Assembly: GCA_037074615.1 (NCBI GenBank)
Contig: CM073536.1
Location: forward strand, 1,555,001-1,619,000
Direction: 5' to 3'
Source of the DNA: Leucaena leucocephala
Taxonomy: Eukaryota; Streptophyta; Magnoliopsida; Fabales; Fabaceae
Length of the DNA stretch: 64,000 bases
Positions 45,460 through 56,800 of this stretch are shown here, in pieces (the first letter of the stretch is position 1; every line of letters starts with the position of its first letter). Both the position numbers and the translations under genes were made by a program. The notes under the pieces were generated by a model that was not told the origin of the DNA, did not search any database, and saw nothing but the letters and a program-made list of their open reading frames with translations.

Positions 45460-47062
45460 TTACACCGAACACGGCACCCAATTTTTTATAACCTTACTTT
45501 TTTGTATAAACTGAATACTAGATGGAGGTTGATCAAAGACCCTAACACTACCTACAATGGTATGAGAAAATTTTGCAAGGTGATCAGCAGTTGAAATATC
45601 AGCTCTAGCCGTATGACTAACAAGAACCTGCCAATCTCTACAAAAAAGAAACCGAGCTTCCTGCCCTATGTCTATAAAACCCCTAGTAACTAAATAGCCT
45701 CTACACAATCGAAAACAAGACAAATCTTCTTATATCATTTTGACCAACACAAATAAAGTCCTTGGATAAAGCCCAGCAGCTCCGCAATTGTCGGGGGAAC
45801 TCTTGTCCGTTTGAATCTAAAACGCCACATCCATTGGCCTTCCCTGATTCGGATAACTCCTCCACAGCCACTGCTTCCATTCTCTAACACCGAGCCGTCC
45901 ACTTCTAGTTTAATGAATCCTTCAGGAATGCTCAAAGTGGTCGGCCTAGAAGAAACTGTATACTTGTAAAACTCACATCTGCTCTGAAGGTCTTGATCCG
46001 AATAAGCTCTGAAGAAGCTGGAGTTATAATTAGTTTGCTCTGAGAACAACTCTATGTCAAACAGCTTCTTACATCTCGAAGTCTAGATATCCCAACAAAT
46101 ATAGCCAAAGAGAGTTTCCCCCTGAAGTTCTGGGGTGATTCATTCCCGCTTGATGTTGTAGATTCCATCTCACCCAAGCCGTTCCTTGTAACGAGAAGAA
46201 AGTATCCCACAAATGAGGCGAAACTACATTTTTCCACCTCTCCTTTGTGTTGACATAGTCTCCTATAAAATGCATCGAAGTTTCTGCTTGATTGCAGCAA
46301 AAAGGGCAGCTTGCTGATGCTTGAAGTCCTCTGCGAAATCTGAGGTGCGCCGTGTGTATTCTATCGTGTGAGAACAGCCACATGAAGGATTTAATTTTCT
46401 CTGGGACCTGCCATCTCCACAATATCTCCCACACATTCTCCTTCGTTCGATGTGTACCTGCAAGTAAAGAATGATATACATTTTTAACTGATGGGGGGTG
46501 GGTGGGTGGGCACTCATGATACGGTCAACAATGTGATTCGGGAACCAATAACTAAGTTTAGTTTTATCGCATTCACCCAAGGAGTCAACATACTGGGCAA
46601 CAAACTTGTCCTTGACTACAATTCCTTCTAAACCCGGAAGAAAGTCAATCAGAGGTCTATCAAGTTCCGACCAATTTTCGAACCAGAAGGATGATGTTTG
46701 TCCATTGCCTATCTTCCTTCCCAAACCCTTCACAAAGCTCAACCAAACAGTATAGTTACTTCTCCAAGTAAGGGAGGAGTTTTTTCTCCTACACACATCT
46801 GGCAAAGCTCTATCCCCACAACAGTATTTGGCTTTCAGAACTTTGATCCTAAGAGCTTCTCTGTTACAGAGGAGGTTCCAACAAAGTTTTATAATGAAGG
46901 CTTTATTCTGTCTTCTCAAATCTTTGATTCCCAGCCCACCTTCTTCTTTATTCTTTGCAACTTCATCCCAGGAAAGTAGATGAAGTTTCCTTTCTTCATC
47001 ATTACCGCCCCAAAAAGAATCTCTCTCCAAAAACTTAAATTGTTTACTCAAGAAATGCTCTG
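45460..47062 (-). mobile_element. LINE (L1-type non-LTR retrotransposon), 5'-truncated and broken
   Basis: Read on the minus strand, only the 3' part remains. First comes the C-terminal thumb region of the reverse transcriptase (FWGGNDEERKLHLLSWDEV, then GGLGIKDLRRQNKAFIIKL; 47,051 to about 46,450). Next is the zinc-binding zf-RVT domain with CPFCCNQAETSMHFI (46,434–46,069), then an RNase H domain with KLEVDGSV and GGVIRI blocks (46,049–45,460). The pieces are in different frames, so it is dead. The endonuclease and catalytic RT segments are absent, as usual for LINEs cut short at the 5' end on insertion. The 3' edge and target repeats are not clear. Confidence 0.85.
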
Positions 47063-47828
47063 ATTAATTTGTTCCTTAAAAGGAAAGGTAAGACGTGAAT
47101 TTTAGGGTTGTTACTTACTCCCTCAATTTTTGAAATGGTTATTTTAGAGCTATGCATGCAATTGTAAAGAAAAAGTCTGTCAGATCATAGGAAACAATAA
47201 AAAGAATTGCGTTTTGGCTCCAGTAATCACAAAATTAGCAAAATACGTACATCTAAAGCCCAAAAACCTATGGCAAACTCGTACTTTTCCTTATTCCTTT
47301 TCATATTTTGCCTTCTAGAGTTGATGTTTAAGCAACATCATAACATTCACTGGTTAGTTGGTGCGTTCCTGCTCTAATATTATTGGAGGAAAGAAAAGAA
47401 CCATTTCGGTATTCAAATCAATGTTCAGTTTTTATTGGCTACTACTTGGGATCTAACATGGCAAAACATAGTATATTAACTATTCGTCCCCATTTTGTTC
47501 ATGCGTCTGTTTTAATCTCTGATTCAAAAATATCGTACAAGTTATTTTTGACAAGGAAGACTTCAAACCCAGATGCCAGATAATCAGCAGGTACAGAAAA
47601 AAAGTGCTCAGCACAGCAGACTTGCTAAACGTAGTGGATCACAAATCTCTCTTCATCATAATAAAATGTTACAGACAAAATTTATATAAACAGAACGAGC
47701 AACTGAAAAACAGAGATAATAAATTAGGAAACTTGTAATAGAAGAACATGGAAAGGAAGGAAAAAAATATTGATCTACAAGCTGACTTCACAGCGGTTGA
47801 TTATGGAAGTGTTAGGCGTCAAACAGCA
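47063..47828. other. Intergenic, downstream of the NAXD gene
   Basis: No gene is supported. The right part should be the 3' UTR of the NAD(P)H-hydrate dehydratase gene. Confidence 0.5.
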
Positions 47829-50800
47829 TCAAGTGGCAGGGCAAATATCTTCCAAACTGCAGGAAAGAATCCGTGAGATTTGAGATCAAATTGATTGTAA
47901 ATGTACATGTTAGCGTGTAAAAAATGGGTCTCAGAAAATAACAAAAACATATTAATATGTTTACATGTTCATCAGTGATTAATGATTAATTTGGTTTACC
48001 CAATTTTTATAGACCCAGGTTAGATATGAATTTCTTTGTGAAAGACAGTACCTTTTCCCCAAGCAGTCAATGATGTCACCAGTGACAGTTGATCTCTTCT
48101 TATTCAAAAAAGCAAGGGATGCTGCCTTCCTCATCAAAGCAGAACCAGCAATGCATCCCAAAACTGTTGGATTTTTACAACTGAAATAATGGCATGGCTT
48201 AGGATATAACTAACAATTTAAAATAAGCCAACATAAACTATATTCCTTGTGGAGTTATGTTATGACATAGAACCTGAGACTTGGATTTTCACCAGCAATT
48301 TGAACATGTTGGCGGGCCCATGATAAAAAGACAGCAACACTGTACCAATAAAAACAGAACAAGTTCGAGAAATTATGAAATTTTCAGTATTAGTTTGCTC
48401 GATAGTCACTACAAGATATGTATCTCATGACTACAATGCAGAAACAAAGTACTCGGCATGGCACCAGAAAAGCAGGGTCTCAGGTCAGCACATTGGTGAA
48501 ATCTTAACAAAATAACTGTTTCTACAACTTATAGAATGGTTGACAAGACCCAAGAAGGTGTGGGGGGACCCCATTTTTTAAAAGCGCCCTATCAAGAAAG
48601 AACCGCTCTTCTTAAGTGTCACCTTAAGCATCTCATACCACTTAGTCCTTATTGGTGGTCCAACTCAAAACAAGCTAACAACACAATGGTTGTGCTTATT
48701 TACTTTACTTTATGTAATACAAGAAAAAGATAGAATCAGAATGAAATATGAAAGGAAAAGTAGTAAGAGTTATACTTGCCTTCCAGAAAGGATATCACCC
48801 TGGCCACCACAGCGTCTAGGAGAACCATAGATGCTCACTGATTTAACTGTATGGGAAAAAACCACAACTTATTGATCTTCTAACATTGCGAAATTGCTAT
48901 AATGTGAATATCCCATGTGCAAGCAAAGAAAATACATAATCTCAAGCCACTGGCAACTGTAACATGCTGTGCCTATGCAAGAACATGACTTTCCTGATTA
49001 GGTATGTAAAATAACTTTGAGCATGATGAATGATATGACAAGCAAATTATAATTGGATATTATATCTTCATCTTGACCAGAGAATAAGAGACACAGAACA
49101 AGGGTGTTATGTTCATTACCTGTGCCACCATCACTTATAAGGTCAGATTTTCCTTTCCTTAGGATAGTAACACCGCCAATCCTGCCCAAGAACAATGCTA
49201 AATATGTAGGTTTCTTGAAACTGATGCATTCAATTCACTGATAATAACAAGACATCAACAACACCAAGGTGTGTAGAAAACTTTAAAGCATGCTCTAATG
49301 ATTGTATTGCTGAAAGATGTTAATTTTCTTTGAGCAACACTGATGCGATACAACAAGCTAATGACCCATTGCAAATTCCAACTGGACCAATCACAAGAGC
49401 AAGAGCTAAAAGGATTAAGGAAACTTTGAGTGGGCTAGTACAAGACACCTTGACAAGGCAAATGGCATTTGTTGGAGCATCAAATCTGGATGGAGAAGCT
49501 GAGGATGTCATTAACATCATTTGGGCTGAAAATGGAGCTGCTGATCATGTCTTGGGCTTGGAGACCTCAACTTAAGGAGCTTGGATCAAGTACAACACAT
49601 GAGAAGCCTTTTTATTTTGTTTTGGGCCTAATTAATCATATTTTGGACTTGTATGATGTTTAATTTCGTTTTAAGGCCTTTTAGGTCAAATATCTCAATG
49701 TAACCCTATAAGACAATGTAAACCTCACTCTTGGAGGCAGACTTGATTTTGGGTAATGAAAGGCTGCGTTTTTGCACCTCCAACTTGAGAGTGGATTCTC
49801 TCTAGGGTTCTTCATTGAACTAACAGATTTATCAAGGCTTGATCAACCTTGTGGCATCTTCAAACACTTTGGGTCCTTGTTCTTCCATGCTCAAGGGTTC
49901 AAGTGGATCACCAGACCTCTGTTTAGCTTTCTTGGGGTGAGTATATTTCAGATTGGTTGTGGGTTCGTGGGATCTTTTCCTTGTGGGTTCTCACCATCTT
50001 GGTATCAGAGCTTTGGATCTAAACTCAGGTCATATCTTTATGTTTGATTACCTTCAATTTCGTTCATAATTTTGGTGTTTTATTTTGTGTCTGTTCGTCT
50101 TCTGCGTTTCAGTCTGTCATCGAAATTGTCGCACTTGTTCATCCATCTTTCCGTTGAGTTTTGTGATGTTTAATAGGTCATTTTCATAGTTCAGAATCTC
50201 TTCTTTCTGCTCGTTTTGGTTTCATCTAAATCCGAGTTTCCTAGGGAAAGTTATACCCATTCTAAAAGGGACGCGTTTTTCTAGAATTTCTGGAATTTCT
50301 GGGTTCAGATTGCTCATTCTGTTATGTTTAAGGTATTTTTGTGATTTTCTTTGCATTTCAGTGACAAAAAGAAAATAGTACAAAAAGAAAAGAAAAAAAA
50401 AAGAAAAAAAGAAAAAAAAAAGAAAAAGAAAAATTGTTGTGCTGGAAGTGTTTTGAGCAAATCATCTTCATACCCAGAATCTGTTTCTGATTCTTCTTGA
50501 AAGTCCATATTCAATACTCTTGATGTCCCAGTGTTCCCAAGTGTTGGCTGATTCTGCATATTGTGATTGCTTTGTTTAAATTGCTTAGTTCTTTAAAGAG
50601 CCTCAAGAGGGATTTAAGAGTGGAAAAAGGCAAGAGTGACATACCTCAATTTAAAAGCCAAGTTTGAGTGAAACACGAGTGTTGAGTGTCATTCTTGAGG
50701 GAAACACGTAAGAAAATTTGTGAGGGACTCTATTTCACTAACACGATTATTTTTCTTGAAGTCTCAATGTCTAATGCAGATGGAACATCCGGTGGAGGTG

Positions 50801-53800
50801 AAAATCCAATAAGTGTCAATGATACCCTTAGGGCAATGCAGCAACATTTTGAACGGATGAATTTGGTTTATGGAGAGATAAGGGATAGAATGGATAGACA
50901 AGATGAAAGGATTGCAAATCTGCAAAGGTCTCAACCTAATCCTAGAAGGCATGAAAGGCAAAGGGGGGTTTCTATGGATGACTTTGAATCTGGAAATAAT
51001 GAAGTTGGTGATAGTGAGGGTGAATTCAATTCTAAATCTGAAGCTGAACTAATAGGGAATAGGCATAGAGGGGATAGGTATGGGAGAAGACATGGCAGAA
51101 ATAACCCAAGGGGGAGAGATAGAGTAGATGGGAACCTTGGAAGCATCAAGATGAAAATACCACCATTCCAAGGTAGAAGTGATCCTGAAGCCTATTTAGA
51201 GTGGGAAAAGAAAATAGAAATGATCTTTGAGTGTCATAATTATTCTGAAGTCAAGAAAGTGAAGTTGGCAGCAATAGAATTCACTGATTATGCCATTGTT
51301 TGGTGGGATAAGTTGGGCATTAATAGGAGGAATAATGGAGAGAGGCCTATAACAACTTGGACAGAAATGAAAGCTCTAATGAGGAAGAGATTCGTTCCCA
51401 ACCATTATCTTAGAGAGCTTTACCAAAAGTTGCAGACCCTTACACAAGGTTCTAGGAGTGTGGAGGAGTACAATAAGGAGATGGAATTGGCCATGATAAG
51501 AGCTAATGTGCAAGAAGATAGAGAAGCAACCATGGCTCGATTTCTAAGTGGGTTGAACAAAGATATAGCTGACGTAGTGGAATTGCATCATTATGTGGAG
51601 CTAGAAGACATGGTGCATATGGCCATTAAGGTGGAAAAACAACTCAAGCGTAAAGGTGCTTCAAAATTTCATTCTGGATCCAGTTCTTCTTTCAAACAGA
51701 ATTGGAGGAAAGGAGAAAAAGCTATCCAAAAGGAGACCACTAAAGGCAAAGAAGAAGTTCCATCAAAAAGCAAAGGTAAATCTGATTTCCAAACTTCTAG
51801 AAATAGGGATATAAAGTGTTTCAAGTGTTTGGGTACAGGTCATATTGCTTCTCAATGCCCCAACAAAAGAGTCATGATTCTGAAAAATAATGAAGTTGTG
51901 ACTGAAAGTGATAACTCTATGCCCCTACTTGAAGATGCTAGTGATGATTGAATATGCTGTGGAAGGAGAATGCCTTGTGGTTAGAAGAGCCTTAAATTGT
52001 CAAGTGAAGGAGGAAGAGTTGAATGAGCAAAGGGAAAATATCTTCCATACTCGCTGCCTAATTAATAACAAGGTATGTAATTTGATAATTGATGGTGGGA
52101 GTGTTACAAATGTTGCAAGCACTACATTGGTTGAGAAATTAAATTTGCCTACTGTTAGACATCCTAGACCATACAAGCTGCAATGGTTGAATGAATGTGG
52201 AGAAATTAAGGTTGCTAAGCAAGTTCTGGTCTCTTTCTCAATTGGCAAATATTGTGATGAAATATTGTGTGATGTTGTTCTTATGCATGCTGGACATCTG
52301 CTTTTGGGAAGACCTTGGGAGTTTGATCGAAAGGTGAAGAAAGATGGGTTTACCAATAGGTATTCTTTTGTAATGAACAATAGACCCGTTACTCTTGTAC
52401 CATTGACTCCAAAGCAAGTGTATGAGGATCAACTCAAGATGAGAAAAGAGAGAGAAGAAAGAGAGAGTGAACTGAAAAATGAGAGAAAAGAAATTCAAAA
52501 AAAAGAGAGGAGTAAAGAGAGGAAAGAAATTCAAAAAAAAGAGAGGAGTGAAGAGAGAAAAGAAAAGATGAGTTTTTATGCAAAGGGAAGTGAAGTAAGG
52601 AGTGCCTTTTTGGCTGAACAACATTTGCTTCTCCTTGTTTACAAGGAATCCTTTTTGAACACTAATGACTCTAGCTTTTCTTTTCCAAGTGTTGTTGGTT
52701 CTTTGTTACAGGAATTTGGAGAGGTGTTTCCTGAAGACATACCACCTGGATTACCACCCACAAGAGGAATTGAACATCAAATTGATTTCATCCCAGGAGC
52801 GACAAATCCTAATAGGCCAGCCTATAGAAGCAATCCAGAAGAAACAAAGGAGCTTTAAAAGCAAGTGGAAGAGCTCATGGCAAAAGGATATGTTCGAGAA
52901 AGTTTGAGTCCATGTGCAGTTCCAGTGCTTCTTGTGCCAAAGAAAGATGGAACTTGGAGGATGTGCATTGATTGTAGAGCTGTTAACAATATTACTGTAA
53001 AGTATCGCCATCCCATTCCTAGATTAGATGATATGCTTGATGAATTGCATGGTTCCATTGTCTTTTCTAAGATTGATTTGAAATCTGGATACCATCAAAT
53101 TCGAATGAGAGAAGGGGATGAGTGGAAAACAGCTTTCAAAACAAAACATGGTTTGTATGAGTGGTTAGTAATGCCATTTGGGCTAACTAATGCACCTAGC
53201 ACGTTCATGAGATTAATGAACCATGTCTTGCGTGCTTTCATTGGAAAATTTGTTGTGGTTTATTTTGATGATATTCTGATTTATAGCAAAAGTCTGGAGG
53301 AGCATTTGGATCATTTGCATTGTGTGCTTGATGTTTTGAGAAAGGAAAAATTGTTTGCAAATCTAAAAAAGTGTGATTTTTGTATGGATAAAATTGTTTT
53401 TCTTGGCTTTGTGGTGAGTGCTAAAGGAATAGAAGTTGATGAAGAAAAGATAAGAGCTATAAAAGAATGGCCAACACCTAAAAGCATAACTGAGGTGAGA
53501 AGCCTTCATGGCTTGGCTAGTTTTTATAGGCGCTTTGTGAAAGATTTTAGCACACTTGCTGCACCACTTACTGAAGTTATAAAAAAATCTGTTGGTTTTA
53601 AATGGGATAAAGAACAAGATGTTGCATTCATTGAACTTAAGGATAGATTGTGTTCTGCACCTGTGTTAGCATTGCCTAATTTTAACAAAACTTTTGAGAT
53701 TGAATATGATGCATCTGGAGTTGGAATAGGAGCTGTTTTGATGCAGGAAGGAAAGCCAATTGCTTATTTTAGTGAAAAGTTAAATGGAGCAGCCTTGAAG

Positions 53801-56800
53801 TATCCAACATATGACAAGGAGCTCTATGCACTTAAGAGAGCATTGGAGAATTGGCAACACTACCTTTGGCCTAGACAATTTGTAATTCATATTGATCATC
53901 AATCTTTGAAGCACATTAAGGGCCAAGGCAAGCTGAACAAGAGACATGCAAGGTGGCTGGAATTTATTGAGACATTTCCATATGTCATCAAATACAAGAA
54001 AGGTAAAGAAAATGTGGTGGCTGATACATTGTCAAGAAGGTATACTCTTCTCACTACTCTAAATACGAGGTTGCTTGGTTTTGAATATATCAAGGAATTG
54101 TATGGTACTGATGCCGATTTTTCTGAAGTGTTTGTTGCTTGTGAAAAGAAAGCATTTGAAAAGTTTTATAGGGTTGATGGCTACTTGTTTAAAGAAAATA
54201 GATTGTGTGTGCCTCAATGTTCTTTAAGAGAATTACTTGTGAGAGAAGCACATGGGGGAGGATTAATGGGTCACTTTGGTGTAAAAAAGACTTTGGATGT
54301 TCTGCATGAACATTTCTTTTGGCCTAAAATGAAACGTGATGTGGAAAGAATCTGTGCTAAATGCATAATTTGTAAAAGGGCTAAATCTAGAGTCTTGCCA
54401 CATGGTTTATACACCCCCTTACCAGTGCCTAGTGAACCTTGGGTAGATATATCAATGGATTTTATTTTGGGTTTGCCTAGGTCAAGAAAGGGAATGGATT
54501 CCATATTTGTGGTTGTTGACAGATTTTCTAAAATGGCACATTTCATTCCTTGCCATAAGACTGATGATGCCACATATATTGCTGATTTGTTCTTTAAGGA
54601 AATTGTAAGACTTCATGGTGTTCCTAAAAGTATTGTTTCTGATAGGGATACAAAATTTTTGAGTCATTTTTGGAGGGTTTTGTGGGGTAAGCTGGGAACT
54701 AAATTGTTGTTTTCTACTGCTTGTCATCCACAAACTGATGGACAAACTGAAGTAGTTAATAGAACTTTAACTCAATTGCTTAGAACTGTGATTCAAAGGA
54801 ACTTGAAGAATTGGGAAAATTGCTTGTCATTCATTGAATTTGCTTACAATAGGAGTGTGCATTCATCTACTGATTATTCTCCCTTTGAAATAGTGTATGG
54901 TTTTAATCCCCTAACTCCTTTGGATTTATTACCATTGCCTATTGATGAGAGGGTAAGTCTTGATGGGACAAAGAAAGCTGAAATGGTGAAAGAACTTCAT
55001 CAAAGGGTGCAACAACAGATTGAAAAGAAAAATGAGCAATATGCATCCAAGGCTAACAAAGGAAGAAGGCGTGTTCTCTTTAATCCTGGTGATTGGGTGT
55101 GGGTGCATATGAGGAAAGAAAGATTTCCAACTCAAAGAAAATCCAAATTAGCTCCAAGAGGAGATGGTTCATTTCAAGTGCTCGAAAGAATCAATGATAA
55201 TGCTTACAAAATTGATTTACCTGGTGAGTATAATGTTAGTGCTACTTTCAATGTGGCTGATTTATCTCTTTTTGATACAGGCGATGATTCGAGGTCGAAT
55301 CCTTTTCAGGAGAGAGGGAATGATGCGATACAACAAGCTAATGACCCATTGCAAATTCCAACTGGACCAATCACAAGAGCAAGAGCTAAAAGGATTAAGG
55401 AAATTTTGAGTGGGCTAGTACAAGACACCTTGACAAGGCAAATGGCATTTGTTGGAGCATCAAATCTGGATGGAGAAGCTGAGGATGTCATTAACATCAT
55501 TTGGGCTGAAAATGGAGCTGCTGATCATGTCTTGGGCTTGGAGACCTCAACTTAAGGAGCTTGGATCAAGTACAACACATGAGAAGCCTTTTTATTTTGT
55601 TTTGGGCCTAATTAATCATATTTTGGACTTGTATGATGTTTAATTTCGTTTTAAGGCCTTTTAGGTCAAATATCTCAATGTAACCCTATAAGACAATGTA
55701 AACCTCACTCTTGGAGGCAGACTTGATTTTGGGTAATGAAAGGCTGCGTTTTTGCACCTCCAACTTGAGAGTGGATTCTCTCTAGGGTTCTTCATTGAAC
55801 TAACAGATTTATCAAGGCTTGATCAACCTTGTGGCATCTTCAAACACTTTGGGTCCTTGTTCTTCCATGCTCAAGGGTTCAAGTGGATCACCAGACCTCT
55901 GTTTAGCTTTCTTGGGGTGAGTATATTTCAGATTGGTTGTGGGTTCGTGGGATCTTTTCCTTGTGGGTTCTCACCAAACACATACGAAGGATAATGATCT
56001 TCTCTCATAATATGATGTGAATCAGCATGGATTTCTAACAAACCACAGTGCCAGGGAAGGAGGAACTTACTGTTTGCAGAGAGACAGCAATTGCTGAGGA
56101 GCGTCTAGATCATTTACTTCAGAACTTAGAATCTTCTGAACAAGACGCTTATATTCATTGACATTTGGAGTTAGAACAGCTAAGGCATAGCCGCTAACAA
56201 GATCTAGGTTATTTGTAACAAGGAAAAGTCCGTCCTGCAAAACAATCACATGTGTCAATCAGATTATGAACAAGACGTATAAACTTCAACATGCATATGG
56301 TAATCGGATCTGGCATGAGTTGCCTTAAATCTCAATAGTTTACCCCATCTACAACGATTGGGATGCTTGACTCTCTTGCACGTGTCATGATTTCACTCAC
56401 ACAGGCCTGACACAAATTGCGCAAAGGTTAGAGCTGAGAATCAGATATGACAAATAAATATCAAAAGCTAGCACTTGAAGTCAAAGATTAATCAAGTTCT
56501 CTCAAAGGGTGCACAAAATGAGATCCAGTGAAGTATTTTAGCAATGCATACCAGAAGAAATGGGTCTCTTCCAAGGCCTGGACCAACAACAATACAGTCA
56601 AATCTTTGCATCCACTTGTCAACTTCAGCTAGAACCTTGTTTGATACGGATTCCTTGTCCTCATCTCTGAAATTAGTCTCCCAAGAAAAATGACATCCAA
56701 AAAGCAATGAAACATGCATACAGGAAGATAAAGACTATCCAGAGATTATACCCGACACTATAAGATTCTTCTAAAATAGGGTGCACAATCAACTCGGGAC

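Larger units (their letters stand above)
49341..55976 (+). mobile_element. Ty3/Gypsy LTR retrotransposon, complete but with broken ORFs
   Basis: The element is 6,636 bp, with 656-bp LTRs (TG…CA) at 49,341–49,996 and 55,321–55,976. The 5-bp target-site duplication AACAC is at 49,336–49,340 and 55,977–55,981. The primer-binding site TGGTATCAGAGC at 50,001–50,012 matches the initiator-tRNA-Met 3' end. The polypurine tract AGGAGAGAGGGAA ends at 55,320. The LTRs differ at one base only (C at 49,424, T at 55,404), so the insertion is very recent. Gene order is gag, protease, RT, RNase H, integrase, which is Ty3/Gypsy order. The last frame runs through the polypurine tract into the 3' LTR, as in CRM and related chromovirus-type lineages; the exact lineage is not certain. 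It sits antisense in an intron of NAXD. Confidence 0.97.

Noticed and set aside
46698..46979. 93-codon plus frame
   Set aside because: It is the antisense shadow of the LINE reverse-transcriptase remnant.
52238..52624. 128-codon minus frame rich in Phe/Leu/Ser
   Set aside because: It is the antisense of the Lys/Glu-rich linker in the retrotransposon protease region.
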